Source: JAAXGX01 sp965203565 (GTDB lineage: Bacteria; Acidobacteriota; Vicinamibacteria; Vicinamibacterales; UBA8438). Taken from it: a stretch of DNA of 64,000 nucleotides. The first letter of the stretch is position 1. Each line of letters begins with the position of its first letter. Of the stretch, positions 17,598-27,099 are shown one piece after another. Both the position numbers and the translations under genes were made by a program. A model generated the notes under the pieces. That model searched no databases. It was not told where the DNA came from and saw only the letters and a program-made list of their open reading frames with translations. The DNA lies in contig OZ241896.1 in NCBI GenBank assembly GCA_965203565.1, positions 1,364,001 to 1,428,000 on the forward strand. Reading direction: 5' to 3'.

Positions 17598-20489
17598 ATG
17601 GCGATTCGAGGAACGGCCGGCAACGATGATCTCTCCGGGACTTCCGGCAACGACCACCTGTTGGGCCTGGGCGGCAACGACAAGCTGGACGGCGGGGGCG
17701 GCAACGACACGCTGGAGGGCGGCGCGGGTCCGGACGCTCTGGACGGCGGTCCCGGCCGGGACGCGGTGAGCTACCGGGGGTCGAACGTCGGCGTGAGGGT
17801 GGACCTCTCCGTGGGAACGGAAGGAACGGCGTCCAGGGGCCATGCGCAAGGCGACACGATCAAGGGGTTCGAGCGGATTCATGGCTCGAATCACGGCGAC
17901 ACGCTGACGGGCGGCGACTCGGGGGAGAAGGCGCACAACGAGCTGTTGGGCCGGGGCGGCGCCGACGTCCTGGACGGCCGGGCCGGCAACGACACGCTGG
18001 AAGGTGGCGCGGGGGCGGACACCCTGATAGGGGGTCTCGGCAAGGACGTGTTGAGCTACCGGTTCTCGAACACCGGCGTGACGGTCGACCTGTCCCCGAG
18101 GACGGGGCAAACGGCGCGCGGGGGCCATGCGACCGCCGGCGCGAAGAACGACGTGATCAGCGAATTCGAACACGTCATCGGTTCGGCCCACGCCGACAGT
18201 CTGACGGGTGACTCTGAGGCCAACGATCTGAAGGGGCGTGGTGGCGACGACACGCTGAAGGGCGGCGGCGGCAACGACACGCTGGAAGGGGGCGCGGGTG
18301 CGGACAATCTGGACGGTGGCGCCGGCCGCGACGCGGTGAATTACCGGTTCTCGGACGCCGGCGTGACGGTGAGCCTCAAGGACGACACGGCTTCCGGAGG
18401 CCATGCGGGGAGCGGCGATCAGAAAGACACGATCAGCAATTTCGAGCGGGTCCATGGCTCGAACCACGCCGACAGTCTGACGGGCGGCGACTCGGGGCCG
18501 GCGGCGCACAACGAGCTGTTGGGGCGTGGCGGCAACGACACGCTGAAGGGCGGCGGCGGCAACGACACGCTGGAAGGCGGCGAGGGTGCGGACAGCCTGG
18601 ACGGGGGCGCCGGCAAGGACGTGCTGGAGTACCGGTCCTCGGACGCCGGCGTGAAGGTGTCCCTGTCTCCGTCGCCGCCATCGGCAAGGTGGAGCAGCAC
18701 GGTGTACGGGGGGCATGCGGAAGGCGACACGATCAGCGGGATCGAGAACGTCACCGGTTCGGTGCACGGCGACGAGCTGGCGGGCGACTCGGGTCCCAAC
18801 GAGTTGAAGGGCCTTGGCGGCAACGACGGTCTGCACGGCAACGCTGGTGACGACACGCTGCGCGGCGGGGAGGGCACCGACCACCTCTTTGGTGGGGCGG
18901 GCGCCGATCTGCTGGATGGAGGTCCCGGACTTGACATCGTGGGATATCGCCATTCTCCCAGCGGGGTGACGGTGGCTCTGGATGGGACTGGCTCCGGAGG
19001 TGATGCGGCGGGAGACACGCTCCAGGCAATCGAGTTCCTCTACGGCTCGGCCTACGCCGATGAGTTGACGGGCAATGAGGAGAACAACGTTCTGAAGGGG
19101 CGCGATGGCGACGACAAGCTCTGGGGCGGAGACGGACACGATGCTCTCAGGGGCCAGAACGGAGAGGACGAGCTCCATGGCCAAGACGGCAACGACTGGC
19201 TGGAAGGCGGCGCGGAGGCGGACAAGCTGGATGGGGGTCCGGGTGTGGACACAGTGACCTACTGGCTCTCGGACGCCGGCGTGAAGGTGTCCCTGTCTCC
19301 GTCGCCGCCATCGGCAAGGTGGAGCAGCACGGTGTACGGGGGGCATGCGGAAGGCGACACGATCAGCGGGATCGAGAACGTCACCGGTTCGGCGCACGGC
19401 GACGAGCTGGCGGGCGACTCGGGTCCCAACGAGTTGAAGGGCCTTGGCGGCAACGACGGTCTGCACGGCAACGCTGGTGACGACACGCTGCGCGGCGGGG
19501 AGGGCACCGACCACCTCTTTGGTGGGGCGGGCGCCGATCTGCTGGATGGAGGTCCCGGACTTGACATCGTGGGATATCGCCATTCTCCCAGCGGAGTGAC
19601 GGTGGCTCTGGATGGGACTGGCTCCGGAGGTGATGCGGCGGGAGACACGCTCCAGGCAATCGAGTTCCTCTACGGCTCGGCCTACGCCGATGAGTTGACG
19701 GGCAATGAGGAGAACAACGTTCTGAAGGGGCGCGATGGCGACGACAAGCTCTGGGGCGGAGAAGGACACGATTATCTCCGGGGCCAGAACGGAGAGGACG
19801 AGCTCCATGGCCAAAACGGCAACGACACGCTGGAAGGCGGCTCGGAGTCGGACAGCCTGGACGGGGGGCCGGGCGTGGACACGGTGACCTACGAAAATTC
19901 GGACGCCGGGGTGACGGTGGATCTGTCCCCGGCGACGGACACGGCGTCCGGGGGGCATGCGGCAGGTGACACGATCGAAAAGTTCGAGAACGTCATCGGT
20001 TCGGAGCACGACGACGAGCTGACGGGCGACTCGGGTCCCAACGATCTGCAGGGCCGCGGCGGCGGCGACGAGCTGACGGGCGGCGCCGGCGACGACACGC
20101 TCAACGGCGGCGCGGGAGCGGACAAGCTGGCCGGCGGCGTCGGGAAGGACACGTTCGTGTTCTCGGCGGCGGCCGATTCGACGTCCACGGCGTGGGACAC
20201 GATCGACGACTTCGTGTCGTTGGCGTTGGCGTCGTCAAGGGAGGACGACGAGGACAACGACCCGGACCAGCTCGATCTGTCCGCCCTCGCGGACAGGTTG
20301 ACGTTCATCGAGGACGGCGCGTTCACGAGTGCGCCGGGACAGGTGCACTACGTGCATGGGACGGACACGTCGGATCAGAAGCACACGGACGTGGAGGTGG
20401 ACGTGAGCGGGAACGGGTCGCCCGACTTCGTGGTGCGGCTGCTCGGCGGCCACTACGACCTGGCCGCCGGCGACTTCATACTGAGTTGA
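17598..20489 (+). CDS. RTX calcium-binding protein, type I secreted (paralogue 1)
   Basis: The protein has 963 residues and a strong Shine-Dalgarno site (GGAGG, 7 bases before ATG). It has no Sec signal. The body is made of GGxGxDxLxGG nonapeptide repeats, which form a calcium beta-roll, alternating with modules of the type YRxSxxGVxVDLS...GDTIxxFExVxGS. The last 120 residues (GKDTFVFSAAADST ... DFILS) match the serralysin-type C-terminal domain that carries the type I secretion signal. No catalytic domain is seen, so it may be a surface-layer, adhesive or matrix protein. No type I transporter is nearby; the ABC exporter at 27.1 kb belongs to the RiPP cluster. Its 3' end overlaps the truncated htpG copy by 14 bp. 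Confidence 0.9.
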   Translation: MAIRGTAGNDDLSGTSGNDHLLGLGGNDKLDGGGGNDTLEGGAGPDALDGGPGRDAVSYRGSNVGVRVDLSVGTEGTASRGHAQGDTIKGFERIHGSNHGDTLTGGDSGEKAHNELLGRGGADVLDGRAGNDTLEGGAGADTLIGGLGKDVLSYRFSNTGVTVDLSPRTGQTARGGHATAGAKNDVISEFEHVIGSAHADSLTGDSEANDLKGRGGDDTLKGGGGNDTLEGGAGADNLDGGAGRDAVNYRFSDAGVTVSLKDDTASGGHAGSGDQKDTISNFERVHGSNHADSLTGGDSGPAAHNELLGRGGNDTLKGGGGNDTLEGGEGADSLDGGAGKDVLEYRSSDAGVKVSLSPSPPSARWSSTVYGGHAEGDTISGIENVTGSVHGDELAGDSGPNELKGLGGNDGLHGNAGDDTLRGGEGTDHLFGGAGADLLDGGPGLDIVGYRHSPSGVTVALDGTGSGGDAAGDTLQAIEFLYGSAYADELTGNEENNVLKGRDGDDKLWGGDGHDALRGQNGEDELHGQDGNDWLEGGAEADKLDGGPGVDTVTYWLSDAGVKVSLSPSPPSARWSSTVYGGHAEGDTISGIENVTGSAHGDELAGDSGPNELKGLGGNDGLHGNAGDDTLRGGEGTDHLFGGAGADLLDGGPGLDIVGYRHSPSGVTVALDGTGSGGDAAGDTLQAIEFLYGSAYADELTGNEENNVLKGRDGDDKLWGGEGHDYLRGQNGEDELHGQNGNDTLEGGSESDSLDGGPGVDTVTYENSDAGVTVDLSPATDTASGGHAAGDTIEKFENVIGSEHDDELTGDSGPNDLQGRGGGDELTGGAGDDTLNGGAGADKLAGGVGKDTFVFSAAADSTSTAWDTIDDFVSLALASSREDDEDNDPDQLDLSALADRLTFIEDGAFTSAPGQVHYVHGTDTSDQKHTDVEVDVSGNGSPDFVVRLLGGHYDLAAGDFILS
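18638..19897 (+). repeat. 630-bp in-frame tandem duplication inside RTX 1
   Basis: Two adjacent copies with a period of 630 bp (210 codons) are nearly identical over most of their length. Each contains KVSLSPSPPSARWSS and the FLYGSAYADELTGNE module. The duplication lengthens the beta-roll without breaking the frame and is absent from RTX 2, so it arose after the two genes separated, or was lost from one. Confidence 0.85.
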
Positions 20490-21048
20490 TCGCGCCGGGC
20501 GTCCAGATCCGCGACTTCGGCTCGCCGGCCAGCGCCAGCATCAGCTCGTTCAGCCGCTTGACGAACCCGGCCGGGTCGTCGAGTTGTCCGCCTTCGGCCA
20601 GCAGCGCCTGGTCGAACAGGACGTGGCTCCAGTCCTGGACGCGCGCGTCGTCGGTCTCGTCCTTCAGGCGCGCCACGATCGGATGGTCGGGGTTGAGCTC
20701 GAGCTGGCCGGCGGCCCGGAGGACCCGCTCCAGGTTGGCGCTGATGCCGTCCTGGTCGGCCACCAGGCAGGCGGGCGACTCGGTCAGCCGGTCGGTCAGG
20801 CGGACCGCCTTCGCCTTCGAGCCGAGCGCGCGCTGCACCCGCTCGACGACCGGCTTGAACGCGTCCTCCGTCTCCCGCCGCCGCTTCGCCTCCGCCTCGC
20901 CGTCGGCGACGGCGCCGCCGAGGTCGAGGTCGCCCTTCGCCACCGACTGCAGCGGCTTGCCGTCGAACGCGTCGAGGTGCGCCAATACCCACTCGTCGAT
21001 CCGGTCGTACAGGAGGAGGACCTCGATCCCCTTCTTGCGGAACACCTC
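20476..21048 (-). pseudogene. truncated htpG copy (C-terminal part only)
   Basis: This matches the 3' part of the full htpG gene (25070-25668). It runs from EVFRKKGIEVLLLYDR to the same C-terminus, GEPKSRIWTPGAINSV. It lacks the ATPase and most of the middle domain, plus eight internal residues (AVPNAPLV). At 21048 it is fused to a fragment of the ATPase gene of 14859-16490, giving a chimeric open frame on the minus strand. It is best read as the scar of the block duplication, not a working chaperone. Confidence 0.85.
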
Positions 21049-21310
21049 AGTGAACGCCTGCCCGGTCTCGGCGGTGTGCTGGGCGAGCAGCGCGCGCACT
21101 TCGGGCTCGGTGAAGTCCCCGAGGCGCAGCGATTCGGCCCGGACGTTGAACGCGCTGCCGCCGGCGACCACCGCGTTCTCCGCGCTCGAACGGATCCGGA
21201 TAGTCGTGCACGTCGCGCACGCCGCACAGCACCATTACCGCATCCCGCCGCTGGATCGACCTCGGCCGCGTCCTCGACCTGATCCGGGACAAGCGCTACT
21301 TCGTGCTGCA
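21049..21310. pseudogene. rearranged fragments of the P-loop ATPase gene
   Basis: Positions 21049-21230 match codons of the ATPase gene (same orientation as 15782-15960; SAFNVRAESLRLGDF). They carry a one-base insertion near 21200. Positions 21231-21310 match the ATPase N-terminal region (16366-16450) but in inverted orientation (HYRIPPL on the plus strand), with a 5-bp deletion. Sequence after 21311 again matches the region upstream of the original ATPase start. Walker A and B motifs are missing, so nothing functional is encoded. Confidence 0.8.
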
Positions 21311-21388
21311 CGGCCCCCCAGTCTATCGGGATCGGGCGCTCGTCGGCTCGCCTGCAACTGGCGTTGCCGGAACGAGGCGACCGGTGGT

Positions 21389-21628
21389 ATGGTCATCGGG
21401 ATGGGCCGATCCGACCGGATCACGGTTCTCCTGTCGGTCGCCGCTCTCTGCGTGACGATCATCGGCACGTCGTGCTCGACGAACGCCCGCATCGACGACG
21501 TGCACGCCCGCATCGACGACGTGAACGCGAACGTCAATGCCCGCATCGACGGATTGAGCGAGGACATCCGCGAACTGCGCGCAATCGTGATCGACGCCGT
21601 CAAGGCTGACGCCTCTTCCGCCGACTGA
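21389..21628 (+). CDS. small TM-anchored heptad coiled-coil protein, copy 3
   Basis: The protein has 79 residues. The N-terminus MVIGMGRSDRIT, the hydrophobic segment and the tail are as in copies 1 and 2. The stalk is shorter: NARIDDV, HARIDDV, NANV, NARIDGL. It lies in the duplicated block, upstream of the RTX 2 promoter, exactly as copy 2 lies before RTX 1. The function is unknown; the linkage to RTX genes is conserved in both block copies. Confidence 0.65.
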   Translation: MVIGMGRSDRITVLLSVAALCVTIIGTSCSTNARIDDVHARIDDVNANVNARIDGLSEDIRELRAIVIDAVKADASSAD

Positions 21629-21666
21629 CCCCGGCGTGGTCTTGCCGTCACCCTGTCTTCCAGCGC

Positions 21667-21694
21667 TTGACATCCCGGCGGGAGCGCGTATAGG
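21667..21694 (+). promoter_or_regulatory. sigma-70-like promoter upstream of RTX gene 2
   Basis: TTGACA (21667-21672), 16 bp, TATAGG (21689-21694), identical to the promoter before RTX 1. The leader to the RTX 2 start (21992) holds the shorter microsatellite and no gene. Confidence 0.6.
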
Positions 21695-21734
21695 GTATCC
21701 GCCCATGACCGGCGCGCGTCTCCTCGTTTCCTCG

Positions 21735-21769
21735 GTCTCGTCTCGTCTCGTCTCGTCTCGTCTCGTCTC
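21735..21769 (+). repeat. (GTCTC)7 microsatellite in RTX 2 leader
   Basis: Seven perfect GTCTC units occupy the same place as the 13-unit array before RTX 1. The flanking sequence (ATTTTCTAGCGCTTATCACA) is the same in both leaders, so only the unit number has changed. Confidence 0.9.
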
Positions 21770-21991
21770 GATTTTCTAGCGCTTATCACAAATTCACGCG
21801 TCGCGCAAGCGAAGCATTTTCGCCTGCGGACGCCGCCGTTGCGCCTGCCCGCGCCGCGGCCGCTCCCGGCGGCCGTCCGCGCCATCCGTCCGTTCGTTCG
21901 AGAGCGGGCCCGGCCCTCCTGCCGGCGCGGGGATTCTGCACGTTCGCGTAAACCTGACGGAATGCAACGCTCTTGAAGTGGAGGAACGACC

Positions 21992-24900
21992 ATGGCGATT
22001 CTGATAGGAACGGATGACGTCAACGACGTACTTACCGGAACCCCTCTTGCCGACACGCTGTCGGGCCTGGACGGCGCCGACACGCTGTCGGGCGGGGCCG
22101 GCCGCGACGTACTGGACGGCGGGGCCGGCCGCGACACGCTGGAGGGCGGCGCGGACCCGGACGTTCTGGACGGCGGTCCCGGCCGGGACGCGGTGGATTA
22201 CCGGTCCTCGACCGGCGGCGTGAGGGTGAACCTGTCCGCGGGGACTGACGGCACGGCGTCCGGGGGCCATGCGCAAGGCGACACGATCAAGGGGTTCGAG
22301 CGGATTCATGGCTCGAATCACGGCGACACGCTGACGGGCGGCGACTCGGGGGAGAAGGCGCACAACGAGCTGTTGGGCCGGGGAGGGGCCGACGTCCTGG
22401 ACGGCCGGGCCGGCAACGACACGCTGGAAGGGGGCGCGGGGGCGGACACCCTGAGAGGGGGCCTCGGCAAGGACGTGCTTGAGTACCGGTCCTCGACCGC
22501 CGGCGTGACGGTGGACTTGTCCCCGGCGACGGACACGGCGTCCGGGGGTCATGCGCAGAACGACGTGATCAGCGGATTCGAGCACGTCACCGGCTCGAAT
22601 CACGCCGACACGCTGACGGGCGGCTCGGAGCCCAACGAGTTGAAGGGTCTGGACGGCGACGACACCCTGGATGGCGGGGGCGGCAACGACACGCTGGAAG
22701 GGGGCGCGGGTGCGGACGATCTGGACGGGGGCGCCGGCCGTGACGCGTTGAGCTACCGGGGGTCGACCGCCGGCGTGACGGTGAGCCTCAAGGACGACAC
22801 GGCGTCCGGAGGCCATGCGGAGAGCGGCGGTCAGAAAGACACGATCAGCAATTTCGAGCGGGTCCATGGTTCGAAGTACGCCGACAGTCTGACGGGCGGC
22901 GACTCGGGGCCGGCGGCGCACAACGAGCTGTTGGGCCGTGGGGGCAACGACACGCTGAAGGGCGGCGGCGGCAACGACACACTGGAAGGGGGCGCGGGGG
23001 CGGACAGTCTGGACGGGGGCGCCGGCAAGGACGTGCTGGAGTACCGGTCCTCGGACGCCGGCGTGAAGGTGGACCTCAGGAACGGCACGGCGTCCGAGGG
23101 TCATGCGGCAGGCGACACGATCAGCGGATTCGAGCACGTCACCGGCTCGAAGCACAACGACCGTCTGCAGGGCGACTCGGGGGACAACAAGCTGAAGGGT
23201 CTCAGCGGCAACGACAGTCTATGGACCGACTGGCCGCTATGGGGCGACAGAGTGGGCGGCGGCGCCGACACGCTGGAAGGCGGGGAGGGCGACGACTGGC
23301 TCTTTGACAGCGGGGACACTGCCGCCGACCGCCTGGATGGAGGTCCCGGCGACCATGACGTCGTGAACTATAGCTTTTCGCCCACCGGGGTGACGGTGGA
23401 CCTGTCCACGAACCCGGTCACGGCGTCCGGGGGGGCTGCGGAGGGAGACACGATCACGGGCGTCGAGGGGATCTTCGGCTCGGCCTTCGGCGATGACGTT
23501 CTGACGGGTGACTCGGGGAACAACTGGTTCAAGGGCGCCCGAGGCGACGACACGCTCCGGGGCGGGGACGGACACGATACGCTCATAGGCGCCAGTGGAG
23601 CGGACAAAGTCTGGGGCGAAAACGGCAATGACACGCTGGACGGCAGACGGGGGTCGGACACGCTGAAGGGCGGCTCGGGCAACGACACGCTGGAAGGCGG
23701 CTCGGAGTCGGACAGCCTGGTCGGGGGGCTGGGCGTGGACACGGTGACCTACGAAAATTCGGACGCCGGCGTAAAGGTGGACCTCAGGAACGGCACGGCG
23801 TCCGAGGGTCATGCGGCAGGCGACACGATCAGCGGATTCGAGCACGTCACCGGCTCGAAGCACAGCGACCGTCTGCAGGGCGACTCGGGGGACAACAATC
23901 TGAAGGGTCTCAGCGGCAACGACAGTCTATGGGCCGACTGGCCGCTATGGGGCGACAGAGTGGGCGGCGGCGCCGACACGTTGGAAGGCGGGGAGGGCGA
24001 CGACTGGCTCTATGACAGCGGGGACACTGCCGCCGACCGCCTGGATGGAGGCCCCGGCGGCCATGACGTCGTGAACTATCTCTATTCGCCCACCGCGGTG
24101 ACGGTGGATCTGTCCACGAACCCAGTCACGGCGTCCGGGGGGCTGCGGAGGGAGACACGATCACGGGCGTCGAGGGGATCTTCGGCTCGGCCGACGGCGA
24201 TGACGTTCTGACGGGTGACTCGGGGAACAACTGGATCAGGGGCGCCCCAGGCGACGACACACTCCGGGGCGGGGACGGACACGATACGCTCATAGGCGCC
24301 AGGGGAGCGGACAAAGTCTGGGGCGAAAACGGCAATGACACGCTGGACGGCAGACGGGGATCGGACACGCTGAAGGGCGGCCCGGGCAACGACACGCTGG
24401 AAGGCGGCTCGGAGTCGGACAGCCTGGACGGGGGGCTGGGCGTGGACACGGTGACCTACGAAAATTCGGACGCCGGGGTGACGGTGGATCTGTCCCCGGC
24501 GACGGACACGGCGTCCGGGGGGCATGCGGCAGGTGACACGATCGAAAAGTTCGAGAACGTCATCGGTTCGGAGCACGACGACGAGCTGACGGGCGACTCG
24601 GGTCCCAACGATCTGCAGGGCCGCGGCGGCGGCGACGAGCTGACGGGCGGCGCCGGCGACGACACGCTCAACGGCGGCGCGGGAGCGGACAAGCTGGCCG
24701 GCGGCGTCGGGAAGGACACGTTCGTGTTCTCGGCGGCGGCCGATTCGACGTCCACGGCGTGGGACACGATCGACGACTTCGTGTCGTTGGCGTTGGCGTC
24801 GTCAAGGGAGGACGACGAGGACAACGACCCGGACCAGCTCGATCTGTCCGCCCTCGCGGATGCCCTCGCGGATGGGTTGACGTTCATCGAGGACGAGGAC

Positions 24901-25083
24901 GGCGCGTTCACGAGTGCGCCGGGCCAGGTGCGCTACGTGCACAGGACGTCGGGGTCGGGGTCGGAGGCGTCGGAGCGCACGGACGTGGAGGTGGACGTGA
25001 GCGGGAACGGGTCGCCCGACTTCGTGGTGCGGCTGCTCGGCGGCCACTACGACCTGGCCGCCGGCGACTTCATACTGAGTTGA
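21992..25083 (+). pseudogene. RTX calcium-binding protein paralogue 2, frameshifted in a G tract
   Basis: The start site (GGAGG 21980-21984) and repeat architecture are as in RTX 1. Frame 2 is open from 21992 to 24211. The homologous protein continues in frame 1 through 24442 to 25083, ending with the same serralysin-type secretion domain (GKDTFVFSAAADS ... DFILS). The break is at 24137-24142, where GGGGGG replaces the GGGGGGG found at the equivalent place one internal repeat earlier (23429-23435). Restoring one G gives 1030 residues. Without it the product loses its secretion signal. It could be phase variation, decay or a sequencing error. The 3' end overlaps htpG by 14 bp. Confidence 0.85.
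23061..24476 (+). repeat. 708-bp tandem duplication inside RTX 2
   Basis: Two adjacent units with a 708-bp period (236 codons) begin at about 23061 and 23769. Each carries KVDLRNGTASEGHAAGD and DWPLWGDRVGGGADTLEGG. The second unit is one base shorter because of the G-tract deletion at 24137-24142. The duplicated segment differs from the one duplicated in RTX 1. Confidence 0.85.
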
Positions 25084-27028
25084 TTGCGCCGGGCGTCCAG
25101 ATCCGCGACTTCGGCTCGCCGGCCAGCGCCAGCATCAGCTCGTTCAGCCGCTTGACGAACCCGGCCGGGTCGTCGAGCTGTCCGCCTTCGGCCAGCAGCG
25201 CCTGGTCGAACAGGACGTGGCTCCAGTCCTGGACGCGCGCGTCGTCGGTCTCGTCCTTCAGGCGCGCCACGATCGGATGGTCGGGGTTGAGCTCGAGCAC
25301 GAGCGGCGCGTTCGGCACGGCCTGGCCGGCGGCCCGGAGGACCCGCTCCAGGTTGGCGCTGATGCCGTCCTGGTCGGCCACCAGGCAGGCGGGCGACTCG
25401 GTCAGCCGGTCGGTCAGGCGGACCGCCTTCGCCTTCGAGCCGAGCGCGCGCCGCACCCGCTCGACGACCGGCTTGAACGCGTCCTCCGTCTCCCGCCGCC
25501 GCTTCGCCTCCGCCTCGCCGTCGGCGACGGCGCCGCCGAGGTCGAGGTCGCCCTTCGCCACCGACTGCAGCGGCTTGCCGTCGAACGCGTCGAGGTGCGC
25601 CAACACCCACTCGTCGATCCGGTCGTACAGGAGGAGGACCTCGATCCCCTTCTTGCGGAACACCTCCAGGTGCGGGCTGCTGCGGGCGGCGGTGAAGCTG
25701 TCGGCGGCGACGTAGTAGATCTTCTCCTGCCCCTCCTGCATCCGCGCGGCGTAGTCGGCGAGCGAGACCGACTGCTCGTCGGTGTCCCGGCGGGTCGAGG
25801 CGAACCGGAGCAGCCCGGCTATCCGCTCCCGGTTCGCCGGGTCCTCGCCCGCCCCCTCCTTGAGGACGAGTCCGAACTCCCGCCAGAAGCCGGCGTACTG
25901 CTCCGGCCGCCCGCCGGCCAGATCCTCCAGCAGGCCGAGGACCCGCTTGACCGCCTCGGCGCGGATGGCGTCGACGTCGCGCGACTGCTGGAGGATCTCG
26001 CGCGAGACGTTGAGGGGGAGGTCGTTCGAGTCGATCAGGCCGCGGACGAACCGGAGGTAGCCGGGCAGCAGCTCCTTCGCGCCGTCCATGACGAAGACGC
26101 GCCGCACGTACAGCTTGACGCCGCGGCGCTGCTCGCGGTCCCACAGGTCGAACGGCGCCCGCCGCGGGACGTACAGGAGCACCGTGTACTCCTGCCGGCC
26201 CTCGACCCGGGCGTGCACGTGGGCGAGCGGCGGATCGACGTCGTGCGCCACGTGCTTGTAGAACTCGTGGTGCTGCTCCTCGGTGATCTCCGACTTCGGC
26301 CGGCTCCAGAGCGCCGACGCCCGGTTGACCTGCTCGGTCGTCTCCACCCTGCCGGTCTCCGCCTTCTTGCCGGCGGCCGCCTCCTTCTTCATCAGGATCG
26401 GGATGGTGACGTGGTCGGAGTACTTCCGCAGGATCGCCCGGAGCCGCCCGCCGGAGAGCAGCTCGTCCTCGCCCGCGCGGAGGCGCAGCGTGACCTCGGC
26501 GCCGCGCGCCGCCTTCGTGACCGCCTCGACGGCGTACTCCCCCGCGCCGTCGCTCTCCCAGCGCACCGCCTCGTCCGGCCCGAGTCCGGCCCGCCGCGTC
26601 GTCAGGGTCACCCGGTCGGCCACGATGAACGACGAATAGAAGCCGACGCCGAACTGCCCGATGAGCTGCGCGTCCCTGGCGCCGTCGCCGGTCAGTTTCC
26701 GGACGAACTCGCGGGTGCCCGACCTGGCGATGGTCCCGAGGTTGTCTATCACCTCCTGGCGCGACATCCCGACCCCGTTGTCGGCCACGGTGAGGGTGCG
26801 CGCCTCGGGGTCGACGTCGACCCGGATCGCCAGGTCGGGGTCCTCCTCCAGCAGGGCGGCGTCGGTCAGCGCCTCGAACCGCAGCTTGTCGCAGGCGTCC
26901 GACGCGTTCGAGATCAGCTCGCGCAGGAAGATCTCCCGGTTCGAGTAGAGCGAGTGGATCATCAGGTCGAGCAGTTGCCGCGCCTCGGCCTGGAATGCGT
27001 GGGTGGTCCGGGTTGACTCGTCCGACAT
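25070..27028 (-). CDS. htpG: HSP90-family chaperone HtpG
   Basis: The protein has 652 residues, full length. The ATP-binding N-domain shows RELISNASDACDKLR, TVADNGVGM and GQFGVGFYSSFIVAD. The middle domain has the arginine-containing loop LPLNVSREILQQ, and the C-terminal dimerisation domain follows. It helps fold client proteins in the cytosol. The last 14 or so residues (KSRIWTPGAINSV) look like run-on past the normal HtpG end, and they overlap the RTX 2 stop by 14 bp. The same odd junction is kept in the truncated copy at 20476, so the RTX-htpG join predates the duplication. Confidence 0.96.
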   Translation of the reverse strand: MSDESTRTTHAFQAEARQLLDLMIHSLYSNREIFLRELISNASDACDKLRFEALTDAALLEEDPDLAIRVDVDPEARTLTVADNGVGMSRQEVIDNLGTIARSGTREFVRKLTGDGARDAQLIGQFGVGFYSSFIVADRVTLTTRRAGLGPDEAVRWESDGAGEYAVEAVTKAARGAEVTLRLRAGEDELLSGGRLRAILRKYSDHVTIPILMKKEAAAGKKAETGRVETTEQVNRASALWSRPKSEITEEQHHEFYKHVAHDVDPPLAHVHARVEGRQEYTVLLYVPRRAPFDLWDREQRRGVKLYVRRVFVMDGAKELLPGYLRFVRGLIDSNDLPLNVSREILQQSRDVDAIRAEAVKRVLGLLEDLAGGRPEQYAGFWREFGLVLKEGAGEDPANRERIAGLLRFASTRRDTDEQSVSLADYAARMQEGQEKIYYVAADSFTAARSSPHLEVFRKKGIEVLLLYDRIDEWVLAHLDAFDGKPLQSVAKGDLDLGGAVADGEAEAKRRRETEDAFKPVVERVRRALGSKAKAVRLTDRLTESPACLVADQDGISANLERVLRAAGQAVPNAPLVLELNPDHPIVARLKDETDDARVQDWSHVLFDQALLAEGGQLDDPAGFVKRLNELMLALAGEPKSRIWTPGAINSV

Positions 27029-27084
27029 GGCGGCGCTCCTCGACGACGACACGATCGACGGGAAAGATAGCACGCCGGCGGCGA

Positions 27085-27096
27085 GGGGGGGGGGGG
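27085..27096 (+). repeat. G12 homopolymer between htpG and the ABC exporter gene
   Basis: Twelve consecutive G residues lie in the 71-bp gap between the htpG start and the exporter stop. Both genes are on the minus strand, so it lies in the upstream region of htpG and could influence its expression. Length may be mis-called. Confidence 0.8.
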
Positions 27097-27099
27097 CGG

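Noticed and set aside
16868..17710. Minus-strand frame with RRDETRRDET repeats
   Set aside because: It is a translation of the GTCTC microsatellite and has no ribosome site.
17400..20009. 869-codon minus-strand open frame through RTX 1 (and a similar one in RTX 2)
   Set aside because: It mirrors the RTX repeats; no start site, no family features, and the plus-strand RTX protein with its secretion domain explains the sequence.
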